64,000 nucleotides of DNA from positions 10,812,001 through 10,876,000 of the forward strand of contig NZ_JAPNKC010000001.1 in the NCBI RefSeq assembly GCF_026626705.1, in the 5' to 3' direction. A program made the translations under genes and the position numbers. Of this stretch, positions 1 to 13,000 are shown piece by piece; the first letter of the stretch is position 1, and every line of letters begins with the position of its first letter. This stretch comes from Pyxidicoccus sp. MSG2. Its GTDB lineage: Bacteria > Myxococcota > Myxococcia > Myxococcales > Myxococcaceae. The notes below the pieces were generated by a model. That model worked only from the letters and a program-made list of their open reading frames with translations. It ran no database searches and was not told the origin of the DNA.

Positions 1-1
1 C

Positions 2-3000
2 TCCGACGCGCCCCAGGACTGCGGGTGGGGCACGCAGGGCGCGTGGGCGGCGCTGCCCTTCGACGGCCCGGTGGAGCAGCTCACCTATTACTCGGCGGAC
101 ATCGTGAGCGTCCGGGATGGCTGCGAGCAGTCGCAGCAGGCCTGCACCTCCGGCATGACGACGGTGGGGCCGCTGTCCGCGAGCGCCCGCCTCTTCCTGC
201 GCAACTGGTACTACGGCGGCGACAGGAGCATCGTCCTGTACACCGCGAGGCTGGGCATCGGCGCGAAGTGCGAGCCGTCCTCCGCGGCCTTCGTCTGCGG
301 CCACGGCGCCTGCGTGCCGGCGGAGGAGGGCGTCCACCGGTGCCTGGCCATGGAGTGCAGCGACGGCGTCGACAACGACGGCGACGGCCGCACCGACTAC
401 CCCGAGGAGCCCGGGTGCGAGTCGCCGGGAGACTCGAGCGAGGAGGACCCGCAGCTTCCTGCCGCCTGCGCCAATGGCGTGGACGACGACGGCGATGGCC
501 GCATCGACTGGCCGGAGGACCCGGGCTGCGTGGCGGCGGGGGCCCCGTCCGAGAGCGGCGATGGCGAGACGTGTTCTGCTCCCGCCGAGCTGCACGCGGC
601 GCAGACTCGCATCTCACTGGCCGGAGCGGACTCCAACGCGTGGCTGTCGTGCGCGCCCCAGGGGCTGCCCGACCGGGTGGTGGCCTTCCGCATTCCGGGT
701 GAGGGCTCGTTCGGCTTCATCGCCGAGCATGCGCACCTGGCGCTGCGCGACGGCTGCGGCCAGGCCAGCCAGGAGCTCGCGTGCTCCACCGCGTGGATTC
801 CCGACGACCCGACGCAGGGCTCCTCGGCGTCCATCTGGCGCTCCTTCGCTCCGGGCACCTACCACCTCGTGGTCAGCGGCCCGCGCGACGCCACGCTGCG
901 CGTGGAGGGCGAGCTGTACGACGGCGCCCGGTGCGACCCGGCGCAGCCCTGGTTCCGCTGCGGCTCCTCGCGCTCGTGCCTCCCGACGCAGGAGGGTGAG
1001 CTGCGCTGCAGGGCCGCGGCGTGCCAGGACGGCCAGGACAACAACGGGGACGGCTTCGCCGACTTCCCGCAGGACCCCGGCTGCTCCAGCCCGGAGGACG
1101 ACCACGAGGAGGCGCCCGCAGTGCTCCCGGAGTGCGCCAACGGCGTGGACGATGATGGCGATGGCCACATCGACTGGCCGGAGGACCCGGGCTGCGGCTC
1201 GCGCTCGGGGCTGTTCGAGAACAACGGCGACGGCGAGAGCTGCGCGAGCCCCGCCGAGTGGGCGGGCGAGACGACACTCGTGCCGCTGGCCGGGGCCGCG
1301 GACGACGAGCGCCTCTCTTGCGGCGCCACGCAGCCGGACCGCGTGTACGGCGTGCGCATGCCGGGCGATGGCCGCCTGGAAGTGGAAGCGACGTACGCCA
1401 ACGTGGAGCTCCGAAGCGTGTGCCACTCGAACTGGGCCATGAGCTGCGGAACGACCGGAGTCACCCAGGGCGGAGGGAACGGCGGAAGCAACAGCTCCCT
1501 CGCGGACGGTGGCACTGATGGCGGTACGGATGGAGGCACCGACGGCGGTACGGACGGCGGCACCGATGGCGGCACGGACGGTGGCACCGAAGACACGCCG
1601 TACCCCGGCAGGGCCTCGGCCTGGGTGAACAGGGGCACGTACTACGTGGTCGTCAGCGGCTCCGAGGACGCGGTGCTGCGGGTGGGCGGGCTGCTCTACC
1701 AGGGCTCGACCTGCGACCCGGCCCAGCCGTGGTTCGCCTGTGACACGGGCACGACGTGCCGGACGTTGGGCGGAGAGTCGCTCTGCCTGAGACAGGCCTG
1801 CCTGGACGGCCGGGACGACGACGGCGACGGCTTCGCGGACTACCCGGAGGACCCGGGCTGCGAGTCGCCAGAGGACGAGGACGAGACCGACCCGCCGGAG
1901 GGAACGCTGTGCGCGAACGGCCTGGACGATGACGGCGACGGCCTCGCGGACTACCCGGCGGACCCGGGCTGCGCGAGCGCGGCGGGACAGACGGAGAACG
2001 GGGACGGCGAGAGCTGCGCCGATCCCCTGGAGCCCACGTCGGCCACCACGCAGGTGCCGCTCTCCACGTCGCAGGACGACGAGTCGGTGTGCTGTGGTCC
2101 GGACCGCGTCTTCGGCATCCGGATGCCGGGGCCGGGAAGCCTGCGGGCCACGGCGCCCGGCAGCACGCTGACGCTGCGCCCCTACTGCGGTTACGACGGG
2201 ATCACCCTGGCGTCGGCGCCGGACGTGATCGACCTGTCCTTCATCTACCCGACGAACTACTTCCTGCTGCTGAGCGGGACGTCGGACACGATGCTCCAGC
2301 TCTCCGGGCAGCTCATCCAGAACTCCACGTGCGACGTGGAGCAACCCTGGTTCGTGTGCACGCAGGGACAGGTGTGCCGACGGATGGGGGACGAGGAGCG
2401 TTGCGTGCAGGCCCGCTGCGCGGATGGCGTGGACAACGACGGGGACGGGAAGGTGGACTACCCGTCCGAGCCGGGCTGTACCTCGGTGACGGACGACGAC
2501 GAGACGGACCCGGAGACCCCGCCCGTCTGCGCCAACGGTGTGGATGATGACGGCGACGGCCTGACGGACTACCCGTCCGACCCGGGCTGCCAGGCGGCGA
2601 GTGGCGGCAGTGAGCTGTCGGTGTGCGGCAACGGCGTGGATGACGACGGCGACGGCCACGTGGACTGGCCGGCGGATACGGGCTGCTCGGCGGCGGGCGG
2701 TGGCAATGAGGCGTTCTGCTCCACGCCCGCGTCGGGCCTGCTTCCCAGCGTCCTGCCGGCCCTCGTTTCCGGCAACACGGTGGGCCAGCCCAACTACTTC
2801 ACCGCCAGCTGCGGCAGCTCGGCGCGCTCGTCCGACCGCGTCTACGAGTGGGTGGCGCCGGTGGCGGGCCGCTACCGGCTCGAAATCATCCAGGGCAGCT
2901 ACGACACGGTGCTCCACGTGCGGGACCTGACGTGCGGGGGGCCGCAGCTCGCCTGCGACGACGACAGCGGGAGTGGCTCCTGGTCCCGGGTGCTGGTGGA

Positions 3001-3208
3001 CCTGCGGGCCCGGCAGGCCGTCGCGGTCATCGTGGACGGCTACAGCACCGGCAACTCCGGCACCTATACGCTGGGCATCTGGAAGGCGGACGAGGTGGGC
3101 CTCTGCACCGGCGGCACGGACGACGACGGGGACGGCGCCACCGACTGCGCCGACACGGACTGCGCGGCGGACGTGGCGTGCCAGCCGACGGTGGGAGGCG
3201 GACAGTGA
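2..3208 (+). CDS. Secreted Ca-binding-type repeat protein, 5' partial
   Basis: The frame is open to the left window edge, so the true start and signal peptide lie outside; at least 1068 residues are visible. The protein is built from repeats of the form C-x-(D/N)-G-x-D-(D/N)-(D/N)-G-D-G-x2-D-x-P-x-(D/E)-P-G-C. I count nine full copies plus a degenerate last copy ending at the stop. The Asp-rich loops resemble thrombospondin type-3 or EF-hand-like calcium loops. Beta-rich segments between repeat pairs (for example 1260-1700 and 2740-3090) resemble pre-peptidase C-terminal (PPC-like) domains. It is probably a secreted or surface protein stabilised by calcium and disulfides. The stop TGA at 3206-3208 overlaps the GTG start of the next gene, so the two are translationally coupled. 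Exact function is unknown; adhesion or matrix is a guess. Confidence 0.8.
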   Translation, partial: SDAPQDCGWGTQGAWAALPFDGPVEQLTYYSADIVSVRDGCEQSQQACTSGMTTVGPLSASARLFLRNWYYGGDRSIVLYTARLGIGAKCEPSSAAFVCGHGACVPAEEGVHRCLAMECSDGVDNDGDGRTDYPEEPGCESPGDSSEEDPQLPAACANGVDDDGDGRIDWPEDPGCVAAGAPSESGDGETCSAPAELHAAQTRISLAGADSNAWLSCAPQGLPDRVVAFRIPGEGSFGFIAEHAHLALRDGCGQASQELACSTAWIPDDPTQGSSASIWRSFAPGTYHLVVSGPRDATLRVEGELYDGARCDPAQPWFRCGSSRSCLPTQEGELRCRAAACQDGQDNNGDGFADFPQDPGCSSPEDDHEEAPAVLPECANGVDDDGDGHIDWPEDPGCGSRSGLFENNGDGESCASPAEWAGETTLVPLAGAADDERLSCGATQPDRVYGVRMPGDGRLEVEATYANVELRSVCHSNWAMSCGTTGVTQGGGNGGSNSSLADGGTDGGTDGGTDGGTDGGTDGGTDGGTEDTPYPGRASAWVNRGTYYVVVSGSEDAVLRVGGLLYQGSTCDPAQPWFACDTGTTCRTLGGESLCLRQACLDGRDDDGDGFADYPEDPGCESPEDEDETDPPEGTLCANGLDDDGDGLADYPADPGCASAAGQTENGDGESCADPLEPTSATTQVPLSTSQDDESVCCGPDRVFGIRMPGPGSLRATAPGSTLTLRPYCGYDGITLASAPDVIDLSFIYPTNYFLLLSGTSDTMLQLSGQLIQNSTCDVEQPWFVCTQGQVCRRMGDEERCVQARCADGVDNDGDGKVDYPSEPGCTSVTDDDETDPETPPVCANGVDDDGDGLTDYPSDPGCQAASGGSELSVCGNGVDDDGDGHVDWPADTGCSAAGGGNEAFCSTPASGLLPSVLPALVSGNTVGQPNYFTASCGSSARSSDRVYEWVAPVAGRYRLEIIQGSYDTVLHVRDLTCGGPQLACDDDSGSGSWSRVLVDLRARQAVAVIVDGYSTGNSGTYTLGIWKADEVGLCTGGTDDDGDGATDCADTDCAADVACQPTVGGGQ
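1508..1591 (+). repeat. 12-bp in-frame tandem repeat encoding Thr-Asp-Gly-Gly
   Basis: About six and a half copies of a 12-base unit (GGCACCGATGGC and variants) run head to tail and encode a TDGG linker inside the Ca-binding-type repeat protein. Synonymous changes among copies show the repeat is not brand new. Being a multiple of three, changes in copy number would lengthen or shorten the linker without a frameshift. Confidence 0.85.
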
Positions 3209-4059
3209 GGGCTTGGATGCAAAGGATGGGAGCGGTCCTGGGCCTGCTGCTCGCGGCCTGTGGGGACAAGGACGTGGTGGCGGACGTGGGCGGCACGGCG
3301 CTGAAGCGCGCGGACGTGGCGTGGTTCTGGGAGACGCGGGACCGCGACGCGACGCCGGAGCAGGCGCTGGACGCGCTGGTGGACCGGGCGCTGCTGGCCG
3401 AGGGCGCCACCCGGGCGGGCCTGCTGGACGACCCGGCGGTGGCGGCGAGGGTGGAGGCCGCGCGGCGAGAGGTGCTGGCCAACGCGTACCTGGACAAGGT
3501 GGCCGCGGAGTCCGGCACCGAGGACGCGCTCCGGCAGCGGTACGAGAAGGAGAAGGAGTCCCTGTCGCGCCGGCAGGTGCACGTGGCGCACCTGGTGGTG
3601 CGACTGCCAGCGGAAGCGGACGCGAGGGCGAGGACGGAGGCCCGGGCGCGCATCAACCTGCTGTACGCGCGCGTGCAGGGCGGCGAGGACTTCGCGGCCG
3701 TGGCGCGCGAGGCGTCCGAGGACACCGCCACCGGCGAGAAGGGCGGAGACCTGGGGCCGGTGCGGGAGGGACAGGTGGACCCGCGCTTCTTCGGCGCGGT
3801 GGTGGAACTGAAGCAGGGCGAGCTGTCGAAGCCGTTCGAGACGGCCTTCGGACTCCACGTGGCGAGGGCGCTGGAGGCGCCGGCCACGGTGGTGCCCACG
3901 TTCCAGGAGGTCCGGGGCGAGCTCGCGGCGCGGGCGCGGAATGAGGCCGCGAAGGCGCTGGAAGAGCAGCTGCGGAGCAACATCTCGGTGAAGCGTCATC
4001 CCGAGCGTCTGCGCGAGCTGGCCGGTCCGGCCAGGTCCAAGGGGGAGGAGTCCGAATGA
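3205..4059 (+). CDS. PpiC-type (parvulin) peptidyl-prolyl isomerase lipoprotein
   Basis: A 284-residue protein. I chose the GTG at 3205 because GGGAGG sits six bases upstream and GTGA overlaps the previous stop; ATG codons at 3217 and 3226 are alternatives. The N-terminus has a short hydrophobic stretch ending in a lipobox, LLAAC, so it should be a lipoprotein facing the periplasm or surface. A SurA/PrsA-like N-terminal helical segment (an A-D-V-A-W-F-W motif and an LVDRALLAEGA helix) is followed by a parvulin domain at about residues 113-235 with H-V-A-H-L-V and the G-G-D-L-G signature. Its place between two large secreted repeat proteins, overlapping both, suggests it is their dedicated folding chaperone. 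The family assignment is firm; the client proteins are inferred. Confidence 0.85.
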   Translation: MRAWMQRMGAVLGLLLAACGDKDVVADVGGTALKRADVAWFWETRDRDATPEQALDALVDRALLAEGATRAGLLDDPAVAARVEAARREVLANAYLDKVAAESGTEDALRQRYEKEKESLSRRQVHVAHLVVRLPAEADARARTEARARINLLYARVQGGEDFAAVAREASEDTATGEKGGDLGPVREGQVDPRFFGAVVELKQGELSKPFETAFGLHVARALEAPATVVPTFQEVRGELAARARNEAAKALEEQLRSNISVKRHPERLRELAGPARSKGEESE

Positions 4060-7000
4060 ACCGGGGGATTCGCGCGACGGCGCTCTGGGGAGCGCTCCTG
4101 CTGACAGTCATCACGGGCTGCCCGAAGGACCCGGTACCGCCGGTGGTGACGTTCAGCGGCGTCGAGGAAGGGGCGCACCGCAACGTGCCCGTGGCGGTGA
4201 ACTTCACCGTCACCGATGCGGACCCGCCCGAGGGCTCGGTGACGTCCACGCTGGACGGGCAGCCCTACTCCAGTGGCGCGGTCATCTCTTCGGAGGGCGC
4301 GCACACCGTGGAGGTGGTCGCGCGCAACGAAGCCGGCACCGAGACGGTGGCGCGGCGGAGCTTCACGCTCGACTTCACGCCTCCGGCCGTCAGCTTCAGT
4401 GGCTTCGTGGAGGGGGCGCACGTCGAGGCTCCCGTGACGCCCGTCTTCAGTGCCACGGACACCCACCTCCAGCAGGTGGAGGCCACGCTCGACGGCCAGC
4501 CCTTCACCTCGGGCACCGCCGTCTCCGCGGAGGGCGCGCACCTGCTCTCCGTGACGGCGCGCGACCTGGCGGGCAACGCGACCGCGGCGGCAGGCCACTT
4601 CACCATCGACACCCAGGCGCCGGCTCTGGTGGTGACGGGCGTGGAGGCGGACCGGCACTACCGACTGCCCGTCTCCCCTGGCTTCAGCGCAACGGATGCG
4701 AACCCGGTCACCGTCGCGGCCATGCTCGACGGAGCGGCCTTCACCTCGGGAACGGAGGTCTCCGCCGAGGGCGAGCACACGCTGGTCATCACGGCGGTGG
4801 ATGCGGTGGGCCACACGGCCACGCGCACGGTGCGCTTCGTGCTGGACCTGACGGTGCCGGTCATCCACCTCTCCGGCCTGCCGGCCGGGCCGCTCGTCAA
4901 CCACGCGGTGACGCCGGTGTGGACCGTCACCGAGGCGCATCCGCTCCGGACGGAGGCGAAGCTGGATGGCCAGGACGTCGTCTCCGGCACGGCCATCTCC
5001 GCGCCGGGGGCCCACACGCTGGTCGTCTCCGCATGGGACGAGGCCGGCAACACGTCCAGCCAGACGGCCACCTTCACCCTCGACACCGTGGCGCCGGTCA
5101 TCACGGTGACGGGTGTTGCTGACGGGCAGCGCCGCAACACGCCCGCCACGGTGTCCTGGACGGTGCAGGAGGAGCACCCGGGCACGGCGGGCGCGACGCT
5201 GGACGGGCAGCCCTTCGAGAGTGGCGGCGTGGTGTCGGCGCCGGGGCCGCACACGCTGGTGGTGACCGCGCGGGACGGCGCGGGCAACGAGGCTGCGGTG
5301 ACGCGCGCCTTCGTCATCGACACGGCGCTTCCGACGGTGACGGTGGAGGCTCCGGCGGACGGCCTGGTGACGGGCGCGGCCGACGTGGCGCTGGTGGTGG
5401 CGGCGAGCGACGACGGCCCGCTGGCCGACGTGCGGGTGGGCGGCGTGTCGATGACGCGCGGGGCGGCCGGGAAGTACCGCCACACGCTCCCGCTGATGGA
5501 GGGCGGCAATGCCTTCACGGTGGAGGCGCTCGACGCCGCGGGCAACTCCGCGTCGGCGGTGGTCCAGGTGGTGCGGGACTCGGAGGCGCCGCTGCTGGTG
5601 GTGACGTCGCCGGAAGACGGCGCCGTCGTCACGGCGCCCACGGTGACGGTGTCGGGCACGGTGACGGACGCGACGGCGGTGACGCTCACCCTCGGCGGTG
5701 GCCCGGTGACGCTGGGCGCGGGTGGCGCCTTCTCCGTGACGCAGGCCTTGCAGCAGGGGGACAACACGGTGGTGCTGGTCGCCACGGACGCGGCGGGCCA
5801 CCAGACGACGGTGAGCCGTGCGGTGCGGCGGGCCGGCAATCCGCCGTCGCTGGTGGTGACGGACCCGCCGGACGACTACGCCTTCCCGGAGGCGTTCGTC
5901 ACGGTGCGCGGCGAGGTCTCGTCGGCCGAGGCGGGAGACGTCCCCGCCGTGACGGTGGATGGGAATGCGGCGGTCGTGGATGCGCGCGGCCGCTTCGCGT
6001 ACACGCTGGAAGTCCCCGTGGGGCCGAGGACCGTGTCGGTGGTGGCGGTGGACCGCTACGGCCAGTCCACGGAGAAGTCGCTGCGGCTGCTGCGGCTGGG
6101 CACGGAGCCGGACGCCGGGACGGGCACGGACGCCGGCAGTCCCGGGACGGATGCGGGAGTGCCGGGGACGGACGCGGGCGTGCCCCAGGCCGACGCGGGC
6201 GGGCCAGCGCAGGAGCCCGCGCCCGTGCTGGTGGTGGAGTCGCCGTCGGACGGCACCGTGGTGGGCGGCATGCGCTTCGCGGTGATGGGGCGCGTGGAGG
6301 GCGGCGCGCTGCCGTTGCAGGTGACGGTGAACGGGCTCGCGGCGACAGTCTCCACGCGGAGCTTCAGTGCGTCGCTGGCGCTGCTCGAGGGCTCGCGGCA
6401 GGTGGACATCCACGTGAGGGATGCGCTGGGACGCACCGACTCTGCCTCGCGAAGCGTGGTGGTGGACCGGACCGCGCCCTACCTCGAAATTACCCGGCCG
6501 ACGACCAACCCCGCCCAGGTGACGGAGAGCCCCTACCTGCTCACGGGCACGGTGGGTGACGCCAACCTGGCGGGCGTGACGGTGCAGGGCGTGCCGGTGC
6601 CCGTGGTTGCCGGTGGCTTCTCGGCGCCGGTGTCGCTGGTGGCCGGCGACAACGCCATCTCCGTGGAGGCGGTGGACCTGGCGGGCAACCGTCGCTCGCT
6701 GGTGCAGCACCTCGTCATCGACAGCGTGCCCCCGGTCGTCTCCATCCTCGAGCCGGTGGATGGCACGGAGGCGGAGGACGCCATCGTCGACGTCAGCGTG
6801 CGCGTGACGGGCGGCTCGGGTGAACTGGACGTCCGCATTGGCACCGGCGCGGCGACGCGCGGCGCGGGAGGCCTCTACACGGCGCAGGTGCCGCTGTCGC
6901 TCGGGGAGAACGTCATCCTCGTGACGGCCACGGACGCGCAGGGCCTCACGGGCTCGGCGAGCGTGAGGGTGCGCTTCCGAGACGTCACCCAGGAGCCGCT

Positions 7001-10000
7001 GGCGGTGACGGGCGCGGACCCGGCGCCGGGCGCGGAGGACGTGGACACGGCGGCGCTGGTGAGCGTCTCGTTCAACAAGCCGGTGCGGCCGGAGGACGTG
7101 CCGGGCCATCTCGAGGTGTGGGCGCGCGGCGCGAAGCTGGCTGGTGGCTACTCGGTGGCCCCCGGCGCACAGACGGCGACCTTCGTGGCGAAGGACCCGC
7201 TGCCCGAGGGCGAGCGCGTCACCGTGCGAGTGGCCGGCGTGCGCGCGGCCGCGGGGCCGGACATGGCTGCGCCCTACGCCAGCGAGTTCACCGTGCGCCG
7301 GCCGATGACGGTGGTGCGCGGTGTGGTGATGGACGACGGGCTGCGGCCGCTGCCCGGGGTGAAGGTGGAGGTGGAAGGGCAGGCGCTGAGCACGCTCACG
7401 GGGCCGGACGGCAACTGGGCGCTGGTGGGCGTGCGGGGCGGCGGGCCGGTGGTGGTGCGCTACGAGGGCGGCACCACGTCGGACGGGAGGACGCTGCCGG
7501 TGGTGCGCCGCCAGCTCTTCGTCGCGGCCGAGCAGGAGACGGTGGACAAGCGGCTGACGCTCGTCGCGGTGGACGCCGCGTCGGCGCAGGTCGTGGACGG
7601 GGCCTCGGGCGGCGTGGTGACCCTCGGGGGCGCCCACGGCCCGCTGCGGCTGGAGGTGGCCGAGGGCGGCCTCTCCTTCGCGAACGGCACCACGCGGGGC
7701 TTTCTCACCGCGACGGAGATTCCGACGGTCCACCGCCCGGTGCCCGTCGAGGACAAGGTGTCGGTGGACGCGCTGTGGCAGCTCGGCCCGGAGCAGGTGC
7801 GGTTCCTCAAGCCTGTCTCGCTGACGCTGCCCAACCGTACCCGGCTTGCCGCAGGGCGCATGGTGGTGCTGCTGGGCTTCGACGAGCGGCGCCTGTCGCT
7901 CAAGCGCGTGGGGCTGGCGCACGTGCGCGCGGACGGCGAGGCCATCGTCGCGGACGCCCCGGTGCCCGCGGGCTCGCTGGAGTTCCTTGGCTACATGGCG
8001 CTGACGCCCGAGCAGCAGGGCAAGCTGGAGGAGGTGCTCGCCGCTGCGGGCGGCGCGACGGGCGGCGCGGCGACGGACGGCGGCCTGGGGCTGTTGCGGC
8101 TTCCGGTGAAGGCGCGGGAGCCCTCGCTGTGGGAGCGCGTGAAGGACGTCGTCATCGCCAGCGCGCATGCGGACATCGGCAACGCGCTGCTGTCGATGTG
8201 GGCGGTGATGGACAGCTTCCTGCCCGGCATCTCCTACGTCTCGGGACAGGTGCGCTCGCCGCGCGAGCACCAGACGACGCTCGAGATGGGGCTGCCGGAC
8301 CTGGTGTCGAACTTCGAGGTGGAGGTCCCCTACACGCTCCCGGTCGACTTCGAGGCGCGCTACGAGACCAACGGCGCCGCGAGCGCGAGCGAGAGCGTCG
8401 TCGCCACGCTGTCCGCGGTGGGCCCCTCCGGCGGGCCGATTGCACCGAAGCCCTATGAGACCTGGAGGAATGAGGGACAGGGCAGGGCGTCCATCGAGTC
8501 CGAGGTGTCCCTCTCGTTCGGGACCTCGACGCTGCTGCTCTCGGGCAAGACGCGCTACGACACGCGCGCCATCCGCCTGACGGCGACGCTGGAGCCCATC
8601 ATCCCCGACGCGGGAGGGCCTCCCACGAAGGCGCGGTTGACGGTGCGCAAGGAGCCCGACAGCACGGACACCGAGGACCCGTTCCACGGCGTGGTGCGCT
8701 TCAAGAACCTGCCCGTCAGCGTCAGCAGCTACGTCGACACGGGGGGCATGACGGACGACAAGGGCATGTTCCGCTCGATGGTCGTCATTCCCGGGCCGGA
8801 CACCACGGGGATTGCCTGCGCGGACATCCCGCTGGGGCCTCGCTTCGACTCGAAGACCGACCTGTTCGGCAACCCCTACGTCGTCGCGGTGAACACCACG
8901 TACCCCGTGTGCTCGCGCAGCTTCCTCATGTACCCGAACGGGTACTCGTGGGCGGACGTGCTCGTGGACGTCCGGCTGCTGTACGGCAACCTCACCTTCA
9001 GGAACAAGGACGGCCAGCAGGTGCCGGCCACGTGCAGGAGCGGCTCGGAGACGAAGCGAGACCCGGAGACGGGCGAACTGCAGTCCCTCTCCGAGGAGGA
9101 CTCGGCGACCACCGAGGTCCACTTCTTCCGCGAGGATGACCTCGTGCACCCCGTGGCCCGGTACGCGGTGACGCGGCCGCTGACGATGGAGTGCGGGGAC
9201 CCGGACCATCCGCCCACCGGCGTGCATGGCCAGTACTCACGCGTGCGGCTGGGGCCCTCCCACTACTCGAACGACGCGACGCGCGCGCGCTGCCTCCAGT
9301 TGTCAGGCCAGGCGGGGCCGCTCTCGCCGGAGGACGAGTCCTTCTACCGGCTGGAGTGCGGCCCCATGGCGGGTTCGTTCCTGCGGCTGGGGGCGGGAGA
9401 GCGGTTGGTGGTGTTCGCGGTGAACCACGCCACCGGCTACTCCGGGATGAAGACGGTGACGGTGCCCTCCATCAACCGCGACGTGCGCGCGCCGGACGGC
9501 ACCTGCCCCCAGGACGCGGCCGCGGGTGGGCCGCTGGAGGTGAGGGAGGGCAGCCAGACGTACAGCATGTCCCGCTGCTCGCGGGCGGAGCTGGGCATCC
9601 CCGGGGACATCGACCTGTACCCGCCGGAAATCGACGTGCGCGTGAAGCGCCAGGCCCGCTCCGAGGGCCTGCAGCGCGGTGACGAGCCGAGGCACCTCAT
9701 CCGCACGGGCGGCGCGGGCACCACGCGCGACGACTACCTCCAGGTCACCACGCACTGGCGGGTGCGCCGCGCCGCCGTCCCCGTGGTGGCCCCCACGGAC
9801 GGCGGCCTCCCGGACACCTGGGAGCGGGAGGAAGCGGACTGCGAGAAGGGCCGGCTGCCGGACGGCGGCGTGTGCAAGCCGAGCGCCATCACCGACGATG
9901 ACGCCGACGCGGGGACGCTGCTGGAGATGTACTGCTCCGAGCTGGCGCCGGGCGCTTCCCGCAAGCAGTGGGAGACGTGTCTGAGGGACGCCATGCAGCT

Positions 10001-13000
10001 CGCCGACGTGCCCCGGGGCGTGCCGCCGCTGGCGGGCCAGCTTGTCCGCGTGACGGGCACCACGGTGGAGCAGCCGGCGGTGAAGGTCTTCGAGGTGGCG
10101 CCGGGGCTCAACACCGTGAACGTGCAGGCCTCGCTGCGCCGGGTGAATGCGAGCGGGCAGCAGCAGACGCTCAACAACCTGACGCGCGCGAACTACTACC
10201 TCCACGTGGTGGGCAACCGCCTGCTGGACCGTGACACGAACGGCGACGGCTACGTGGACGCGAAGGAGAGCCGGGCCCGGCCGCCGAACTTCGAGGAGCC
10301 CACCTCCGGCAACGACAACCCTCCGGGGCTGCCGGCGCAGGCCTTCTTCCTGAAGAACGTCTTCAAGCGCTACGACGCGCGGGGCGCGCTGGTGGACCAG
10401 TACGACGTGAAGCGCGAGCACGAGTTCCGCATCCTGGACCTGGAGCCCCGACGGCTCATCGCGACGCAGGACGAAGCGACGAGGGACTTGCGGCAGACGG
10501 ACCCCATCGCCCAGGCGAGGGACCTGTCGTACCAGTTCCTCGCGGGCCTGCTGGCGCCGCAGGAGCCGGGCCGCGCGGGCACGCTCAGCGGCGACTACCG
10601 GGTGCGGCTGGGCACCGACGAGTTCGGCATCGACTGTCCGTTCACCCTCGACGAGGTGAACCACACCATCACCGCGAACTGCGGTGGCGAATACGTCGGC
10701 GACATCCTGAGTGCCAGCGACGTCCTCTACCTCGAGCTGTACCTGAGCGGAAACGCGGAGAACGTCCTCTACCGCTTCAACCTCCAGGGCCTGGCGCCCC
10801 GCAAGGACTACGTGGCGTCTTCGGCCGCGTACACCATGGACGCGGCGATGCTGCAGGACGACCCGAGCACCGGCAAGCCGGCTGTCGGCCGGCCGGTGTC
10901 GCAGCCCTCGACGGCCAGCTTCTACGTGGACCCCACGGAGGTCACCTCCGGGACGCTGAGGCTGTGCACCAACCCCATCTGCGCGCCGTCGAACACGGCC
11001 CTCCTGAAGGAGGTGTCGCTCTCCCTCCAGCCGGATGGCGCCTACGCGGTGCAGGATGCGGGGAACGGCCTCATCAAGCAGAAGCTCTTCCAGGCGAAGC
11101 GCAGCTCGAACACGGGCGCGCGGCGCTTCCGGCTGCCGCTGCCTCCGCACCTGACGGGCATGGCCGGCTCCACGCATGACCCCGTCCCGGTGTACCTGGT
11201 GCTGGACACGGTGCTGCCCGTGAAGGACCACCGGGTCATGGAGTTGGGCCGGCCGCAGGGCTCCCTCAACGGGGCCAACGCGCGGGCGGTGGGACAGGAG
11301 ACGGTGGCGGGCGTCAACGTGGCGGACGGGCACCTGTCCTTCGAGCACGTGGACTTCGCGCTGCCCTTCCTCAAGGGCGAGTTCGCCTTCAAGCGCGTCT
11401 ACAACAACCAGGACAACTTCCCGACGCCCCTGGGCGTGGGCTGGCGGCACAACTTCGACGGCTGGCTCCTGGAAGAGCGGGTGGGGCGCTACATCGCGGT
11501 GGTGGGCGGGCAGGGCTTCGTCTTCCCCGACTGCGCCGCGGAGCCGAAGGACTCGTCGCTCTACGGGAACACCGCGGGCACGGACCCCTGCAAGGAGACG
11601 GACGGGGCGCATGGCTTCGAATTGCGCGTCGAAGCGCCCATGGACTCCAGCGGGGCCTCCGACAGGCTGACGCTGAAGACGGAAGGGGGCTGGACGTTCG
11701 AGTTCAACCGCCCGGCGAAGGGGCCTCGCGAGGAGGGCCACCGCCGCTGGATGCTGACGCGCTTCTCGGACAGCCACGGGCGGGACGGCGGCGACCTGGG
11801 CTGGACGAAGCTGGAGTACGAGCCGGACTCGGAGCGGCTGTGGAAGGTGACGCAGGCGGCGGAGGCGGGGACGGTGTCGCTCGCCTTCACGTACGAGGAC
11901 GTGGACACGGAGGCCACGGATCTGCCGGAGGCCATCCGCATCCTGGCGCGCGCCCGGGGCTTCAAGTGGATGCGCACCGCGACGCTGACGGGCGGCGCGG
12001 GCGGCGGCTACTCGCTGCGCTTCGAGCAGGACCGCAAGGGCAACCTCACCCGCGTGGAGCGCTCGCCGGGCCTGCCCTACCAGTCCTACGAGTATGACTA
12101 CCTGCCGGTGGCCTCCACGCTGAAGGACGACGAGAAGTGGGAGGCCGTCAACGAGCTGGCCGCGACGCGCGTCATCTACGGCAACTCGCCCGCCTCGAGC
12201 GGGCCGGTGCACTGGCGGGCCTCGTACGAGCGCTCCGCGAGCAGCGCCCCGTACCAGCACGTCAAGGCCCACGAGATGGTCACCTCCGTGTCGACCACGG
12301 GGATGCAGGGCGCGAAGGTGGCCATCGCCTACAGCGGAGCGCGGTCGCGGTCGGTGACGTGGCCGGACGGCGTCAAGGCGACGCTGTCGCTGAACGACTT
12401 CGGCAACGTGGGAAGCTCCGAGGTGACTCCGGGCAGCGCGTCGACGACGGCCTGGGGAAGCGACACGCGGGGCGGGAAGGTCGTCGCCAATCAGCAGACC
12501 TCGGCCGCCGGCCGCGCGCTGGCGATGGATTCCTCCACGCGGCTGGTGCTTCAGGAGGTGTCGCTGGTGGGGGCGCCCGCGGGCAGCAAGCCCGTGGAGG
12601 GGCTCGGGGGCACCGGGTCGCTGGTGCGGCACGTCCTGGACTCGCGCTTCGGCGTGCCGGCCAGCTCCGTCACGCAGGTGGGCGGCGCGCAGGCAACGGT
12701 GGAGAACCCCCGGAACGACGCGGGCGACCTGCTGGGCCTCAAGGTGTCCGCCCCCGGCGGTACGCGCGAGGTCTTCAAGGACGCGCGGTACACGGCGGAC
12801 GGCCTGCTCAAGGGCTACACGGACGCGCAGGGCCGCGAGGTGGTGCTGAGCAACTTCAGCGCGCTCGGCCAGCCCCAGCGGATGACGCTGCAGCTCGCGG
12901 CGGCCACCTCGGGCCTGTCCTTCCTCACGCGCACGCTCTCGTATGACACGTACGGGCGGCTGGTGCGCACGGAGGACATGGAGACGGGGAGCTTCGAGTC

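Noticed and set aside
3996..9227. 1743-codon open frame on the minus strand
   Set aside because: It is antisense to the Ig-repeat part of the RHS gene; composition is Arg/His-rich without domains, the usual shadow of high-GC coding sequence. The same applies to the minus-strand frame 9303-14111 and that at 614-2917.
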